NCBI RefSeq assembly: GCF_010731735.1
Contig: NZ_AP022588.1
Coordinates: 2,418,001-2,482,000, forward strand
Length of the DNA: 64,000 bases
Source: Mycolicibacterium sediminis
GTDB lineage: Bacteria; Actinomycetota; Actinomycetes; Mycobacteriales; Mycobacteriaceae
Direction: 5' to 3'
This document shows positions 26,120 through 34,536 of this stretch, piece by piece. Position 1 is the stretch's first letter; every line of letters starts with the position of its first letter. Under the pieces are notes generated by a model that did not search any database, was not told the origin of the DNA, and saw nothing but the letters and a program-made list of their open reading frames with translations. Both the position numbers and the translations under genes were made by a program.

Positions 26120-27606
26120 GGCTTGTCCTCCGTCGGCGGCGTGACGACGTCGACGCCCGGCGCCGCCGATTCGATGACGCCGTCACCGCCGTCGTTGAGC
26201 GCGCTGTGGTGCCGGCCCCACACCACGTAGAAGATGAGCGCCACTGCGACCCACGCACCGAACGCGAGCCACGTGTACCAGTGCAGGAAGTACAGGATGT
26301 ACAGGCACGCGAGCACCGAGAGGACGGGTGTGACGGGGTAGCCCGGAACCTTGAAGCCGCGCGGCAGATCGGGTTCGCGGACGCGCAGGATGATCACGCC
26401 GATCGACACCACGATGAACGCGGTCAGCGTGCCGATCGAGACCATGTCGATGAGGTAGTCCAGCGGGACGAAACCGGCCAGCAGGGCCACGATCACCGAC
26501 ACGATGACCGTGTTGTTCACCGGAGTCATGCTGCGCGGGTTGACCTTCGCGAAGATCGACGGCAGCAGGCCGTCGCGACCCATCGCGAACAGGATGCGGG
26601 TCTGACCGTAGAGCGTCACCAGGGTGACCGAGAAGATCGAGATGACCGCGCCCGCCGCCAGGACCGTGCCGAAGTAGTTCGCTCCGGTCACCGCGTCCAG
26701 GATCAGTGCGAGACCGGCGTCCTGGCCCTCGAACAGCTCCCACTTCTGCGCCCCCAGTGCGGCGATCGACACCATGACGTAGAACGCGGTCACGGTCAGC
26801 AGCGCGGCGATCAGGGCGCGTGGCATGGTCTTCTGCGGGTCCTTCACCTCGTCGCCCGCCGTCGACACCGCATCGAGGCCGATGTAGGAGAAGAAGATGA
26901 CGCCCGCCGCGGCGCTCACGCCGGCAGCGCCGAACGGCGCGAAGTTGGCGAAGTTGTCGGCGTTGAAGGCGGTGACGGCGACGCCGATGAACATCGCCAG
27001 GACGCCCAGCTTGATGATGACCATCACCGTGTTGACGGCGGCGGACTCGCTGGCGCCCCGGATCAGCAGCAGTGCGCACAGCGCCACCAGCACCATGGCG
27101 GGAAGGTTGACGATGCCGGGTGTGTCGTCCCACGGCGCGGCGATGATGGCCTGCGGGAGTTGCACGTGGAAGAGGTTGTCCAGCAGCACGTTGAGGTACG
27201 AACTCCAGCCGACGGCGACCGCCGCGGTGGACACGCCGTACTCCAGCAGCAGACACGCTGCGACGCCCATCGCGACGAACTCGCCGAGTGTGGTGTACGC
27301 GTAGGAGTAGGTGGAGCCCGAAACCGGTACCGCCGAGGCCATCTCCGCGTAGCAGATGGCCGCGAGGCCCGCTGCGAGGCCGGCGATCAGGAACGACAGC
27401 ACGGTCGCCGGGCCCGCCTCGGGAACCGCGTCGGCCAGGACGAAGAAGATGCCCGTGCCGACGGTCGCTCCGACACCGAACATCGTGAGCTGGAACGTGC
27501 CGATCGTCCGCTTCAGGCCCGCGGACGCACCGTGGGCCACCGCGGCGCCGACGATCGGCCTCCGTCGGAGGAACTGCTCCTTGATGGGAATCGTCGGCGT
27601 TGGCAT
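26116..27606 (-). CDS. rocE: APC family amino acid permease (RocE-like)
   Basis: A 496-residue transporter with 12 or more membrane helices. The N-terminal GVGATVGTGIFFVL glycine loop and YAEMASAVPVSGSTYSYAYTTLGE are typical of cationic amino acid transporters. GGGAGG lies upstream of ATG 27606. It sits in an operon with ornithine aminotransferase and a DDAH-like enzyme, so arginine or ornithine uptake is likely. The order matches Rv2320c. Confidence 0.85.
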
Positions 27607-27645
27607 GTTGCCTCCCGGCACGCGCAGTGTTGGTAGAGGTGAAAC

Positions 27646-28911
27646 CTAACGCGATTCCGCCAATACGGCAGCGAAACCATTCACCGCCCAGTCGATCTCT
27701 TCCTCGGTGATGACGATGGGTGGGGCGAAGCGCAGCGTGGAGCCGTGGGTGTCCTTGACGAGGACCCCGCGCGCGGCGAGCCGCGTGCTGACCTGCTTGC
27801 CGGTCCCGATGGCCGGGTCGACGTCGACGCCCGCCCACAGGCCGAGACCGCGCACCTCGAGGACGCCGTGCCCCACCAGCTCGCGCAGCCGGGCGTGCAG
27901 GTGGTCGCCGAGTTGCCCTGCGCGCAGCTGATATTCGCCGCGCTCGAGCATCGCGACCACCGTCGTGCCGACCGCTGCGGCCAGCGGGTTGCCGCCGAAC
28001 GTGGAGCCGTGCTCGCCGGGGTGCAGCACACCGAGCACGTCGCGGTCGGCCACCACCGCCGACAGCGGCACCACGCCACCACCGAGGGCCTTGCCGAGCA
28101 GGTAGACGTCGGGCACCACGTCCCAGTGGTCGCAGGCGAAGGTGCGCCCGGTCCGCGCGAGACCAGACTGGATCTCGTCGGCGATCATCAGCACGTCGAG
28201 TTCGGTACACAGCGCGCGCACCCGGGGCAGGAAGTCCGGCGGCGGGACGACGATGCCCGCCTCGCCCTGGATGGGCTCGAGCAGCACCGCGACCGTGTGG
28301 TCGTCGATGGCCGCGGCGAGCGCGTCCGCGTCCCCGAAGGGCACCGACCGGAAGCCCGGCGTGTACGGGCCGAAGCCGCGCCGGGCGGTCTCGTCGTCGG
28401 AGAAGCTGATGATGGTGGTGGTCCGGCCGTGGAAGTTGTTCCGGGCCACGACGATGTTGCCCTCGCCGGCGGGCACGCCCTTCACGTCGGTGCCCCACTT
28501 GCGGGCCACCTTGAGCGCGCTCTCGACGGCCTCCGCGCCGCTGTTCATGGGCAGCACCATGTCCTTGCCGCACAGCCTGGCGAGCGCGGCGCAGAACGGT
28601 CCGAGTCGGTCGGAGTGGAAGGCCCGGCTGACGAGCGTGACCGCGTCGAGTTGGGCGTGCGCGGCGGCCGTCACCTCGGGGTTGCGGTGCCCGAAGTTCA
28701 CCGCGGAGTACGCGGCGAGGCAGTCGAGGTAGCGACGCCCCTCGACGTCGGTGATCCACGCGCCCTCGGCGGACTCGGCCACGACCGGCAGCGGCGAGTA
28801 GTTGTGCGCGGCATGGCGGTCGTCCAGCGCGATCGCTGCTGCGGTCACCGGTCCGGGCTCGATGCCCGGCCCGTGGTCCGGGACGTGGGTCACGGTCTCG
28901 AGAATGGTCAC
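27646..28911 (-). CDS. rocD: Ornithine aminotransferase
   Basis: A 421-residue class-III PLP aminotransferase converting ornithine and 2-oxoglutarate to glutamate semialdehyde. Visible are NYSPLPVV, MNSGAEAVESALKVARKWG, the PLP-binding Asp in MIADEIQSGLARTG and the Schiff-base Lys in LLGKALGGGVVPLSAV. The gene is intact, whereas in M. tuberculosis H37Rv it is split into rocD1/rocD2. GTG 28911 overlaps the upstream stop by four bases. It follows the DDAH-like gene in the operon. Confidence 0.93.
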   Translation of the reverse strand: MTILETVTHVPDHGPGIEPGPVTAAAIALDDRHAAHNYSPLPVVAESAEGAWITDVEGRRYLDCLAAYSAVNFGHRNPEVTAAAHAQLDAVTLVSRAFHSDRLGPFCAALARLCGKDMVLPMNSGAEAVESALKVARKWGTDVKGVPAGEGNIVVARNNFHGRTTTIISFSDDETARRGFGPYTPGFRSVPFGDADALAAAIDDHTVAVLLEPIQGEAGIVVPPPDFLPRVRALCTELDVLMIADEIQSGLARTGRTFACDHWDVVPDVYLLGKALGGGVVPLSAVVADRDVLGVLHPGEHGSTFGGNPLAAAVGTTVVAMLERGEYQLRAGQLGDHLHARLRELVGHGVLEVRGLGLWAGVDVDPAIGTGKQVSTRLAARGVLVKDTHGSTLRFAPPIVITEEEIDWAVNGFAAVLAESR

Positions 28912-29747
28912 GGGTACACCTCCAGCGTGCAGCACTTGACGGATCCGCCTCCCTTGAAGAGTTCGGACAGGTCGACGCCGATCGGCTCGAAGCCAGCGTC
29001 GGAGAGTTGCCCCGCGAGGCCGGTGGCGGCGGCGGGCAGGACGACGTGCAGGCCGTCGGACACGACGTTGAGGCCGAGTACGTAGGCGTCGGCGCTCGCC
29101 ACCTCGATGGCGTCGGGGAACGCCGTCCTGATTCGGCGGCGGGCCTCGTCGCCGAACGCGGGCGGGTAGTAGGCGATGGTCGTGTCGTCGAGGACCGCCA
29201 GCGCCGTGTCGAGGTGGTAGAAGCGCGGATCGATCAGCTCCAGGCTGACGACCGGCATGCCGACGGCGTCGGCGATCTCCTCGTGTGCGGCCAGCTCGGT
29301 GCGAAAGCCGTAGCCCGCCAACACCATCGATCCCACCACCAGCAGGTCGCCCTGGCCCTCGTTGACGTGCCGGGTGCGGACGGGCGCGTAGCCGCGGCCG
29401 ACCATCCACGCGTCGTAGGCGTCGGCCTCGCCGGCTCGCTGCGGGTAGGCGAACCGGGCGACGACCGCCGTCCCGCCCACGACGAGACCTCCGTTCGCGG
29501 CGTACACCATGTCGGGCAGTCCGCTGACCGGTTCCACGAGGTCGACGGTGTGGCCCAGCGACTCGTACGTCCGGCGCAGGACGTCCCACTGCGCCACGGC
29601 CAGGTCCGCGTCCACCGGCGTCGAGACGTCCATCCACGGGTTGATCGCGTACTCGACCGCGAAGTGGACCGGCGGCGTCATCGCGTAGTGGCGCAGGCGG
29701 GCGGTCCTGGTCCGCACTGGAGCCGCGGCGACATCGGAGATCGTCAT
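28908..29747 (-). CDS. DDAH/amidinotransferase family guanidino-modifying enzyme
   Basis: A 279-residue pentein-fold amidinohydrolase. The catalytic Cys lies near the C-terminus (GGGSVKCCTLEVYP), the His in RFYHLDTALAVLD, and MVYAANGGLVVGG contributes substrate contacts. Dimethylarginine dimethylaminohydrolase hydrolyses methylarginines to citrulline; other family members act on arginine. It heads the leftward operon before rocD and rocE and equals Rv2323c. Arginine or guanidino catabolism feeding ornithine aminotransferase is the inferred role. Confidence 0.85.
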   Translation of the reverse strand: MTISDVAAAPVRTRTARLRHYAMTPPVHFAVEYAINPWMDVSTPVDADLAVAQWDVLRRTYESLGHTVDLVEPVSGLPDMVYAANGGLVVGGTAVVARFAYPQRAGEADAYDAWMVGRGYAPVRTRHVNEGQGDLLVVGSMVLAGYGFRTELAAHEEIADAVGMPVVSLELIDPRFYHLDTALAVLDDTTIAYYPPAFGDEARRRIRTAFPDAIEVASADAYVLGLNVVSDGLHVVLPAAATGLAGQLSDAGFEPIGVDLSELFKGGGSVKCCTLEVYP

Positions 29748-29772
29748 GCCTGAACGATATGGAGTGGCTTCG

Positions 29773-29850
29773 GCGCAATCAATCACCACGCGTTGCGCGT
29801 CCATGATCGATCCGTTGCAGCAGCGGTACGATGACGGCGATCTGTTGCGC
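29773..29850. promoter_or_regulatory. Repeated GCGCAA/TTGCGC half-sites in the divergent DDAH-Lrp promoter region
   Basis: GCGCAA (29773-29778) is opposed by TTGCGC (29793-29798), with another TTGCGC at 29845-29850. Such spaced half-sites between an Lrp/AsnC gene and its divergent target operon are typical of Lrp-type binding. A -10-like TACGAT for the regulator lies at 29827-29832. Confidence 0.45.
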
Positions 29851-29870
29851 CGAACGCCGAGGAGAGTCGA

Positions 29871-30317
29871 ATGGACCGGTTGGACGAGACCGACGAGGCG
29901 ATCCTGGCCGCCCTGACCGAGCACGCGCGGGCCACCTTCGCCGAGATCGGGGAGCGGGTGAACCTGTCCGCGCCCGCGGTCAAGCGGCGGGTCGACCGGA
30001 TGCTGGACAGCGGCGTCATCCGCGGCTTCACCACGGTGGTCGACCGCAACGCGGTCGGCTGGGGGACCGAGGCCTACGTGCAGGTCTACTGCCACGGCAC
30101 CATCGCCCCGACCGAGTTGCGTCGCGCCTGGGTCGACATCCCCGAGGTGGTCAGCGCGGCAACGGTCACCGGCACCTCGGACGCGATCCTGCACGTGCTG
30201 GCCCGCGACATGCGCCATCTCGAGGAGGCGCTCGAACGCATCCGTGCCAGTGCGGACATCGAGCGCAGCGAGAGCATCGTGGTGCTGTCGAACATCATCG
30301 AGCGCGCCCGATCCTGA
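29871..30317 (+). CDS. Lrp/AsnC family transcriptional regulator
   Basis: A 148-residue regulator. The N-terminal helix-turn-helix is DETDEAILAALTEHARATFAEIGERVNLSAPAVKRRVDRMLDSGVI, and the C-terminal RAM ligand domain includes VTGTSDAILHVLARDMRHLEEAL. It is divergent from the DDAH-rocD-rocE-usp operon, so it probably activates that operon in response to an amino acid such as arginine or ornithine. Equivalent to Rv2324. A ribosome site (GAGGAGAG) precedes ATG 29871. Confidence 0.92.
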   Translation: MDRLDETDEAILAALTEHARATFAEIGERVNLSAPAVKRRVDRMLDSGVIRGFTTVVDRNAVGWGTEAYVQVYCHGTIAPTELRRAWVDIPEVVSAATVTGTSDAILHVLARDMRHLEEALERIRASADIERSESIVVLSNIIERARS

Positions 30318-30374
30318 GCGGGCCGACTCGGGGTACCGCCCGACGCCGAGGGCCGATCGTGTAAGAAAGCCCAC

Positions 30375-31553
30375 GTGGGTAACAGTGGAGGCATCGTCAT
30401 CGTGGGCGGCGGTCTGGCCGCGGCGCGCACCGCGGAACAACTGCGTCGCGCCGAGTACACCGGCCCCATCACGCTCGTCAGCGACGAGGAACACCTGCCG
30501 TATGACCGGCCGCCGCTCTCCAAGGAGGTGCTGCGCGCCGAGGCCGACGACGTCACGCTCAAGCCCGCCGAGTTCTACGCCGAGAAGGACATCACCCTGC
30601 GACTCGGCTCGGGCGCCACGTCGCTGGACACCGCCGCGCAGACCGTGACGCTCGCGAACGGCGACGTGATCGACTACGAGGAACTCGTCATCGCCACGGG
30701 CCTTACGCCCAAACGGATTCCGTCGCTCCCCGACCTCTCGGGCATCTTCGTCCTGCGCACCCTCGACGAGAGTCTCGCGCTGCGCGCACACGCCGGGTCG
30801 ATCTCGCGCGCGGTGATCATCGGCGCGGGCTTCATCGGCTGTGAGGTGGCGGCGAGCCTGCGCACGATGGGCGCCGAGGTGACGATCGTCGAACCGCAGC
30901 CCGCTCCGCTGGCGTCGGTGCTGGGTACTCGGATCGGTGACCTGGTCGCACGCCTGCACCGCGCCGAGGGCGTGGACGTGCGCTGCGGGGTCGGCGTCGA
31001 GGGCGTCACCGGCACCGACCGCGTGGAGAAGGTCCGGCTCAACGACGGCACCGAACTGGACGCCGACGCCGTGGTGGTGGGCATCGGCTCGCGGCCGTCC
31101 ACGGACTGGCTCGAGGGCAGCGGCGTCGAGGTCGACAACGGCGTCGTCTGCGACGTGCACGGCCGCACCTCGGCCCCCAACGTGTGGGCCATCGGCGACG
31201 TGGCCTCCTGGCAGGACGCCTCCGGACATCAGGTGCGCGTGGAACATTGGAGCAATGTGGCCGAGCAGGCCCGCGTCATCGTGCCCGCCATGCTGGGTGG
31301 TGACGCCCCCGACGTCGTCGTGGTGCCCTACTTCTGGAGCGACCAGTTCGACGTCAAGATCCAGTGCCTGGGTGAACCCGAGGCGGACGACGTCGTGCAC
31401 GTCGTCGAGGACGACGGCCGCAAGTTCCTGGCCTACTACGAGCGGGACGGTGCCGTGGTGGGCGTGGTCGGTGGCGGCATGCCCGGCAAGGTCATGAAGG
31501 CCCGCGCCAAGATCGCCAAGGGCGCGCCGATCGCCGAGGTCCTGCCCGCCTAG
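30375..31553 (+). CDS. NAD(P)/FAD-dependent oxidoreductase, ferredoxin/rubredoxin reductase type
   Basis: A 392-residue two-dinucleotide-fold flavoprotein. FAD motif IVIVGGGLAAARTAEQLR, NAD motif AVIIGAGFIGCEVAASLR, second FAD motif NVWAIGDVAS and a C-terminal Reductase_C domain (VPYFWSDQFDVKIQCLG) are present. It passes electrons from NAD(P)H to ferredoxin or rubredoxin, for example for P450s. It corresponds to Rv0688, which lies between a mycofactocin-type SDR and the mft cluster. TGTAAG about ten bases before the GTG suggests a leaderless transcript. Confidence 0.9.
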   Translation: MGNSGGIVIVGGGLAAARTAEQLRRAEYTGPITLVSDEEHLPYDRPPLSKEVLRAEADDVTLKPAEFYAEKDITLRLGSGATSLDTAAQTVTLANGDVIDYEELVIATGLTPKRIPSLPDLSGIFVLRTLDESLALRAHAGSISRAVIIGAGFIGCEVAASLRTMGAEVTIVEPQPAPLASVLGTRIGDLVARLHRAEGVDVRCGVGVEGVTGTDRVEKVRLNDGTELDADAVVVGIGSRPSTDWLEGSGVEVDNGVVCDVHGRTSAPNVWAIGDVASWQDASGHQVRVEHWSNVAEQARVIVPAMLGGDAPDVVVVPYFWSDQFDVKIQCLGEPEADDVVHVVEDDGRKFLAYYERDGAVVGVVGGGMPGKVMKARAKIAKGAPIAEVLPA

Positions 31554-32827
31554 ACCTCACCGAGGTAGAAGCGCGAACCCTGGTCGTCGATGCACAGCGC
31601 GGACATGCCGTAGGACTGCCGCGACGGCTCCTCGAGTACGGTGCCACCCGCTGCGCGGACCCGCTCGACGGCTGCCTCGACGTCGGGCACGGTCCACATC
31701 GGAACGACGACGCTGCGGTCGAAGCCGCCCGCGATGCCGGCCATCGGATGGGTGCCCTCGACCTCCCAGCCGTCGTCCACGCGGCCCCGCTGGAAGGTCC
31801 AGTTCAGCGTGCGGGAGTAGAACTCCCGGAACGACGACGAGTCCGGCACCTGGTAGGTGAGGTACGAGACCTCGCCCGGCCCACTGCCGTTGAGCGCAGG
31901 GCGGGGCGTGCCCGGCGCGGGCCGGACGACCGCGAACGGCGCGCCGGAGGGGTCGGTCGCGTCCAGCACGGTGCCGACGTCGAATTCCGTCGTCCGCCCG
32001 ACCCGGCCGCCGGCATCGACGATCGCCCGGCGTGCACCGTCGAGGTCGGACACGGCGTAGCAGCACAGCATCGTCGGATCACCCGCCACGGAGAACAGAC
32101 CGATCCGCTGCGTGGCATTGGTGACCTCGCGGGTGTCGGGGTCGACCGTCCAGCCGAGGACCTGACCGTAGAAGGCGGCGGCACGATCGGCGTCGGGCGT
32201 CCACACGGACACGAACCCCACGTCGCCGTGCTGGATCGGTACGGGGGCGCCCGCCTGCGGGCCGCTGAGCATCCAGCGGTGCCCGAAGGGATCGACGATG
32301 GTCGCGGTCCGCGAACCGTGCGCCTCGTACGGTTCGCGTTCCACCGTGGCGCCGCGCTCGTCGGCTCGCCGCAGGGCGGCGTCGGTATCGGGCACCGCGA
32401 GCATCAGGCTCACCGATACCGCCCGGGTCGCCGGGGCGGTCAGGCCGCTCTCCGGGAACTCGTCGGCGAGGTAGAACACCCCGCCGGACAGTGCGAGCTC
32501 GGCGTGACCGATCCGGCCGTCGTCCATCGTGATGGGGTCGCCGATCCGGGTCGCCCCCAGCGCGTCGACGTACCAGTCGATCGCGGCGCGGGCGTCGGCC
32601 ACGGTCAGGTAGGGCAGCATCGCCGCTCGCGGGACGGTCGCCGTGGCGCTCCCGGTGAGTTCGGCGAGTGCGGTGTCGGTTCCACTCATGTCGACGTCTC
32701 CTGTTCGATTCGGTAGTGACAGAGCCGATTCCAGTCGCGCGCGCAGGCGCGCGGCGAAGTCGGGATCGGGATGGACCGGAAGGTCACCGCCGTGTAGCAC
32801 GGCGAGCGGGTCGTGTCCGTCGTTCAT
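31550..32827 (-). CDS. VOC family protein with three glyoxalase-like domains, ECF sigma-linked
   Basis: A 425-residue protein. Residues 1-~50 form a helical leader (DPDFAARLRARLESAL). The first VOC domain (~65-180) begins MLPYLTVADARAAIDWYVDALGA. The second (~185-295) has GDVGFVSVWTPDADRAAAFYGQVLGW. The third (~310-425) has EVSYLTYQVPDSSSFREFYSRTLNW. The ATG overlaps the upstream sigma-factor stop (ATGA), so they are coupled. Its function is unknown; a ligand-sensing or stress-enzyme role tied to the sigma factor is inferred. It ends four bases into the convergent reductase gene. Confidence 0.8.
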   Translation of the reverse strand: MNDGHDPLAVLHGGDLPVHPDPDFAARLRARLESALSLPNRTGDVDMSGTDTALAELTGSATATVPRAAMLPYLTVADARAAIDWYVDALGATRIGDPITMDDGRIGHAELALSGGVFYLADEFPESGLTAPATRAVSVSLMLAVPDTDAALRRADERGATVEREPYEAHGSRTATIVDPFGHRWMLSGPQAGAPVPIQHGDVGFVSVWTPDADRAAAFYGQVLGWTVDPDTREVTNATQRIGLFSVAGDPTMLCCYAVSDLDGARRAIVDAGGRVGRTTEFDVGTVLDATDPSGAPFAVVRPAPGTPRPALNGSGPGEVSYLTYQVPDSSSFREFYSRTLNWTFQRGRVDDGWEVEGTHPMAGIAGGFDRSVVVPMWTVPDVEAAVERVRAAGGTVLEEPSRQSYGMSALCIDDQGSRFYLGEV

Positions 32828-33351
32828 CACGCCCCTCCTTCCGGGTATTCGTTCCTGAATGCGCGACGCGCCCGCACCAGCAGCGCCTCGGTGGCGTGCA
32901 CGGTGCGTCCGATCAGCTCGGCGCACTCGGGCACCGAGTGGTCGTCCATGTACCGCAGCGCCAGCACGGTGCGGTGGTGCTCGGGCAGCCGGGCCAGCAC
33001 GCTCTCGGCCACGATCCGGTCGAGTTCGGCGTCCCAGTCGTCGCCCGGAACGGGTTCGGGCACCTCGGCGACCGGGACGGTGAACCGATCGCTGCGTCGC
33101 CGGTAGTGGTCGGCGAGCTTGTGCCGTGCCACGCCGATCAGCCACGGCACCGTGATCGTCGGCGGACTGGTCTTCCTCGCGGCGTCCATCGCCGCCAGGA
33201 AGGTCTCCGAGGTCAGGTCCTCGGCCGTGGAGCGATCACCGCAGCGCCGCACGAAGTAGCCGTACACCGACGGCAGTGCCTCGTCGTACAGCGCCAGCAG
33301 GTCCCGCGGGGCGTCCGAACGCCCCGGCGAGAACTCCGATTCGCCGCTCAC
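32827..33351 (-). CDS. ECF-type RNA polymerase sigma factor
   Basis: A 174-residue sigma factor. Region 2 (LLALYDEALPSVYGYFVRRCGDRSTAEDLTSETFLAAMDAAR) and region 4 (LARLPEHHRTVLALRYMDDHSVPECAELIGRTVHATEALLVRARRAFR) are intact. GTG 33351 is chosen as the start nearest region 2; the frame stays open to 33405. No separate anti-sigma gene is seen; the coupled gene is a VOC protein. It lies 50 bases after mftR on the same strand, so it may be co-transcribed with it. This is unlike the M. tuberculosis locus as I recall it. Confidence 0.88.
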   Translation of the reverse strand: MSGESEFSPGRSDAPRDLLALYDEALPSVYGYFVRRCGDRSTAEDLTSETFLAAMDAARKTSPPTITVPWLIGVARHKLADHYRRRSDRFTVPVAEVPEPVPGDDWDAELDRIVAESVLARLPEHHRTVLALRYMDDHSVPECAELIGRTVHATEALLVRARRAFRNEYPEGGA

Positions 33352-33401
33352 ACCCCCATCGTCGCCGCCGGGGCCCGAACTCCGACGCCCCAATCGGAAA
33401 T

Positions 33402-34034
33402 TCACCCCTCGAGGTGGCTGAGACCCTCGTCGACGGTGTCGAAGGCGGCGCCCAACGCGGCGGGCAGCGACGCCGACTCGTCACCCAGCCAGACGCCGTA
33501 CGCGGACAGCGCGACGCCGAGCATCGTCCACGCCACCGTCTGCGGGACGAGGCCCGCCGGATCGGCCCCGACCCGGCGCGCCACGAACGCGGCGATCACC
33601 GAGCGCCAGCCGCCGTACATCGTCATGGAGTGCGCCTGCAGCGCGTCGGTCTCCAGGATGACGCGCATCCGCTGCCGGTGCCGTGCGGTCTCGGCGGCGT
33701 CGAACTCGTTGAACGCCAACAGCGTCGACCGCAGGGCGGTGCCCACGGGCACGTCGGCGGGGACGGCGTCGAGCAGGTCGCGCATGTGGTCGAGGTGTGA
33801 GTCGAAGTCACCCCACGGGATCGCGTTCTTCGACGGGTAGTACCGGAACAGGGTGCGGCGCGCGATGCCGGCGGCCTGCGCGACGTCGTCGACGCTGACC
33901 TCGTCGAATCCGCGGTCGGCGAACAACTCCAGCGCGACGTTGGCGATGTGGTCCTGGGTGGTCGAGCGGCGCCTGCCCACGCGAGGCGCGACGTCACCGG
34001 CGACGGGGTGCCGTCGCGGGTGCGGACTCGCCAT
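33402..34034 (-). CDS. mftR: Mycofactocin system transcriptional regulator MftR (TetR family)
   Basis: A 210-residue TetR repressor with the helix-turn-helix [57 protein letters not shown]; the [14 protein letters not shown] segment is typical of MftR. In mycobacteria it represses the mft operon and responds to acyl-CoAs. It is divergent from mftA with an 18-bp palindrome between them. ATG 34034 has GAAGGG upstream. Equivalent to Rv0691c. Confidence 0.93.
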   Translation of the reverse strand: MASPHPRRHPVAGDVAPRVGRRRSTTQDHIANVALELFADRGFDEVSVDDVAQAAGIARRTLFRYYPSKNAIPWGDFDSHLDHMRDLLDAVPADVPVGTALRSTLLAFNEFDAAETARHRQRMRVILETDALQAHSMTMYGGWRSVIAAFVARRVGADPAGLVPQTVAWTMLGVALSAYGVWLGDESASLPAALGAAFDTVDEGLSHLEG

Positions 34035-34072
34035 CGATTCACCCTTCCGTTTCGGCACTCGATGCCATATTC

Positions 34073-34090
34073 TTGCGACCTGGGTCACAA
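34073..34090. promoter_or_regulatory. Probable MftR operator
   Basis: TTGCGACCTGGGTCACAA is an 18-bp palindrome (TTGYGACC/GGTCRCAA) midway between mftR and mftA. Placement and symmetry fit a TetR-type operator controlling both directions. Confidence 0.65.
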
Positions 34091-34123
34091 TCGTCGAGAC
34101 CCACGACGCGAAAGGTACACATC

Positions 34124-34231
34124 ATGGAGCAGGCTCAGCAGGCACCCGTGGAAATCGACACCCAGGACGAACTCGTCACCGAGAGCCTCGTCGAAGAGGT
34201 GTCGATCGACGGCATGTGCGGGGTCTACTGA
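34124..34231 (+). CDS. mftA: Mycofactocin precursor peptide MftA
   Basis: A 35-residue ribosomal peptide that is the raw material of mycofactocin. It starts [11 protein letters not shown], has an acidic middle ([16 protein letters not shown]) and the invariant C-terminus IDGMCGVY. The last Val-Tyr pair is cross-linked by MftC and released by MftE to form the cofactor core. GAAAGG lies nine bases upstream of the ATG. mftB begins three bases after the stop. It is too short for most gene callers. Confidence 0.96.
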   Translation: MEQAQQAPVEIDTQDELVTESLVEEVSIDGMCGVY

Positions 34232-34233
34232 CC

Positions 34234-34536
34234 GTGCCGGCGCCCGCCACCGACGGTGCGGCGGCGTTCGACCCCGACCTCGGTTGGCGGCTGCACCATC
34301 AGGTGTCGGTCCGGCCGGAACCGTTCGGTGCGCTGCTGTACCACTTCGGCACCCGCAAGCTCTCGTTCCTCAAGAACCGCACGATCGTCGACGTCGTCGA
34401 CGCACTCGGCGATCACCCCGACGCCAGATCCGCGCTGCGTGCGGCCGGCGTCGACGTCGACGCGCAGGCGCCGTACGTCCACGCCCTCGGTGTCCTGGTG
34501 AAGTCCAACATGCTGGTACGCAAGGAGATCCGATGA
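34234..34536 (+). CDS. mftB: Mycofactocin biosynthesis chaperone MftB
   Basis: A 100-residue RiPP recognition element of PqqD type that binds the MftA leader and presents it to MftC. It has the winged-helix pattern around LGWRLHHQVSVRPEPFGALLYHFGTRKLSFLKNRTIVDVVDAL. GTG 34234 starts three bases after mftA; the stop overlaps the mftC ATG by four bases. Confidence 0.94.
   Translation: MPAPATDGAAAFDPDLGWRLHHQVSVRPEPFGALLYHFGTRKLSFLKNRTIVDVVDALGDHPDARSALRAAGVDVDAQAPYVHALGVLVKSNMLVRKEIR

Noticed and set aside
26183..28759. 858-codon minus-strand frame over the permease and rocD
   Set aside because: Arg/His/Pro-rich composition and out of frame with two clear genes; a shadow.
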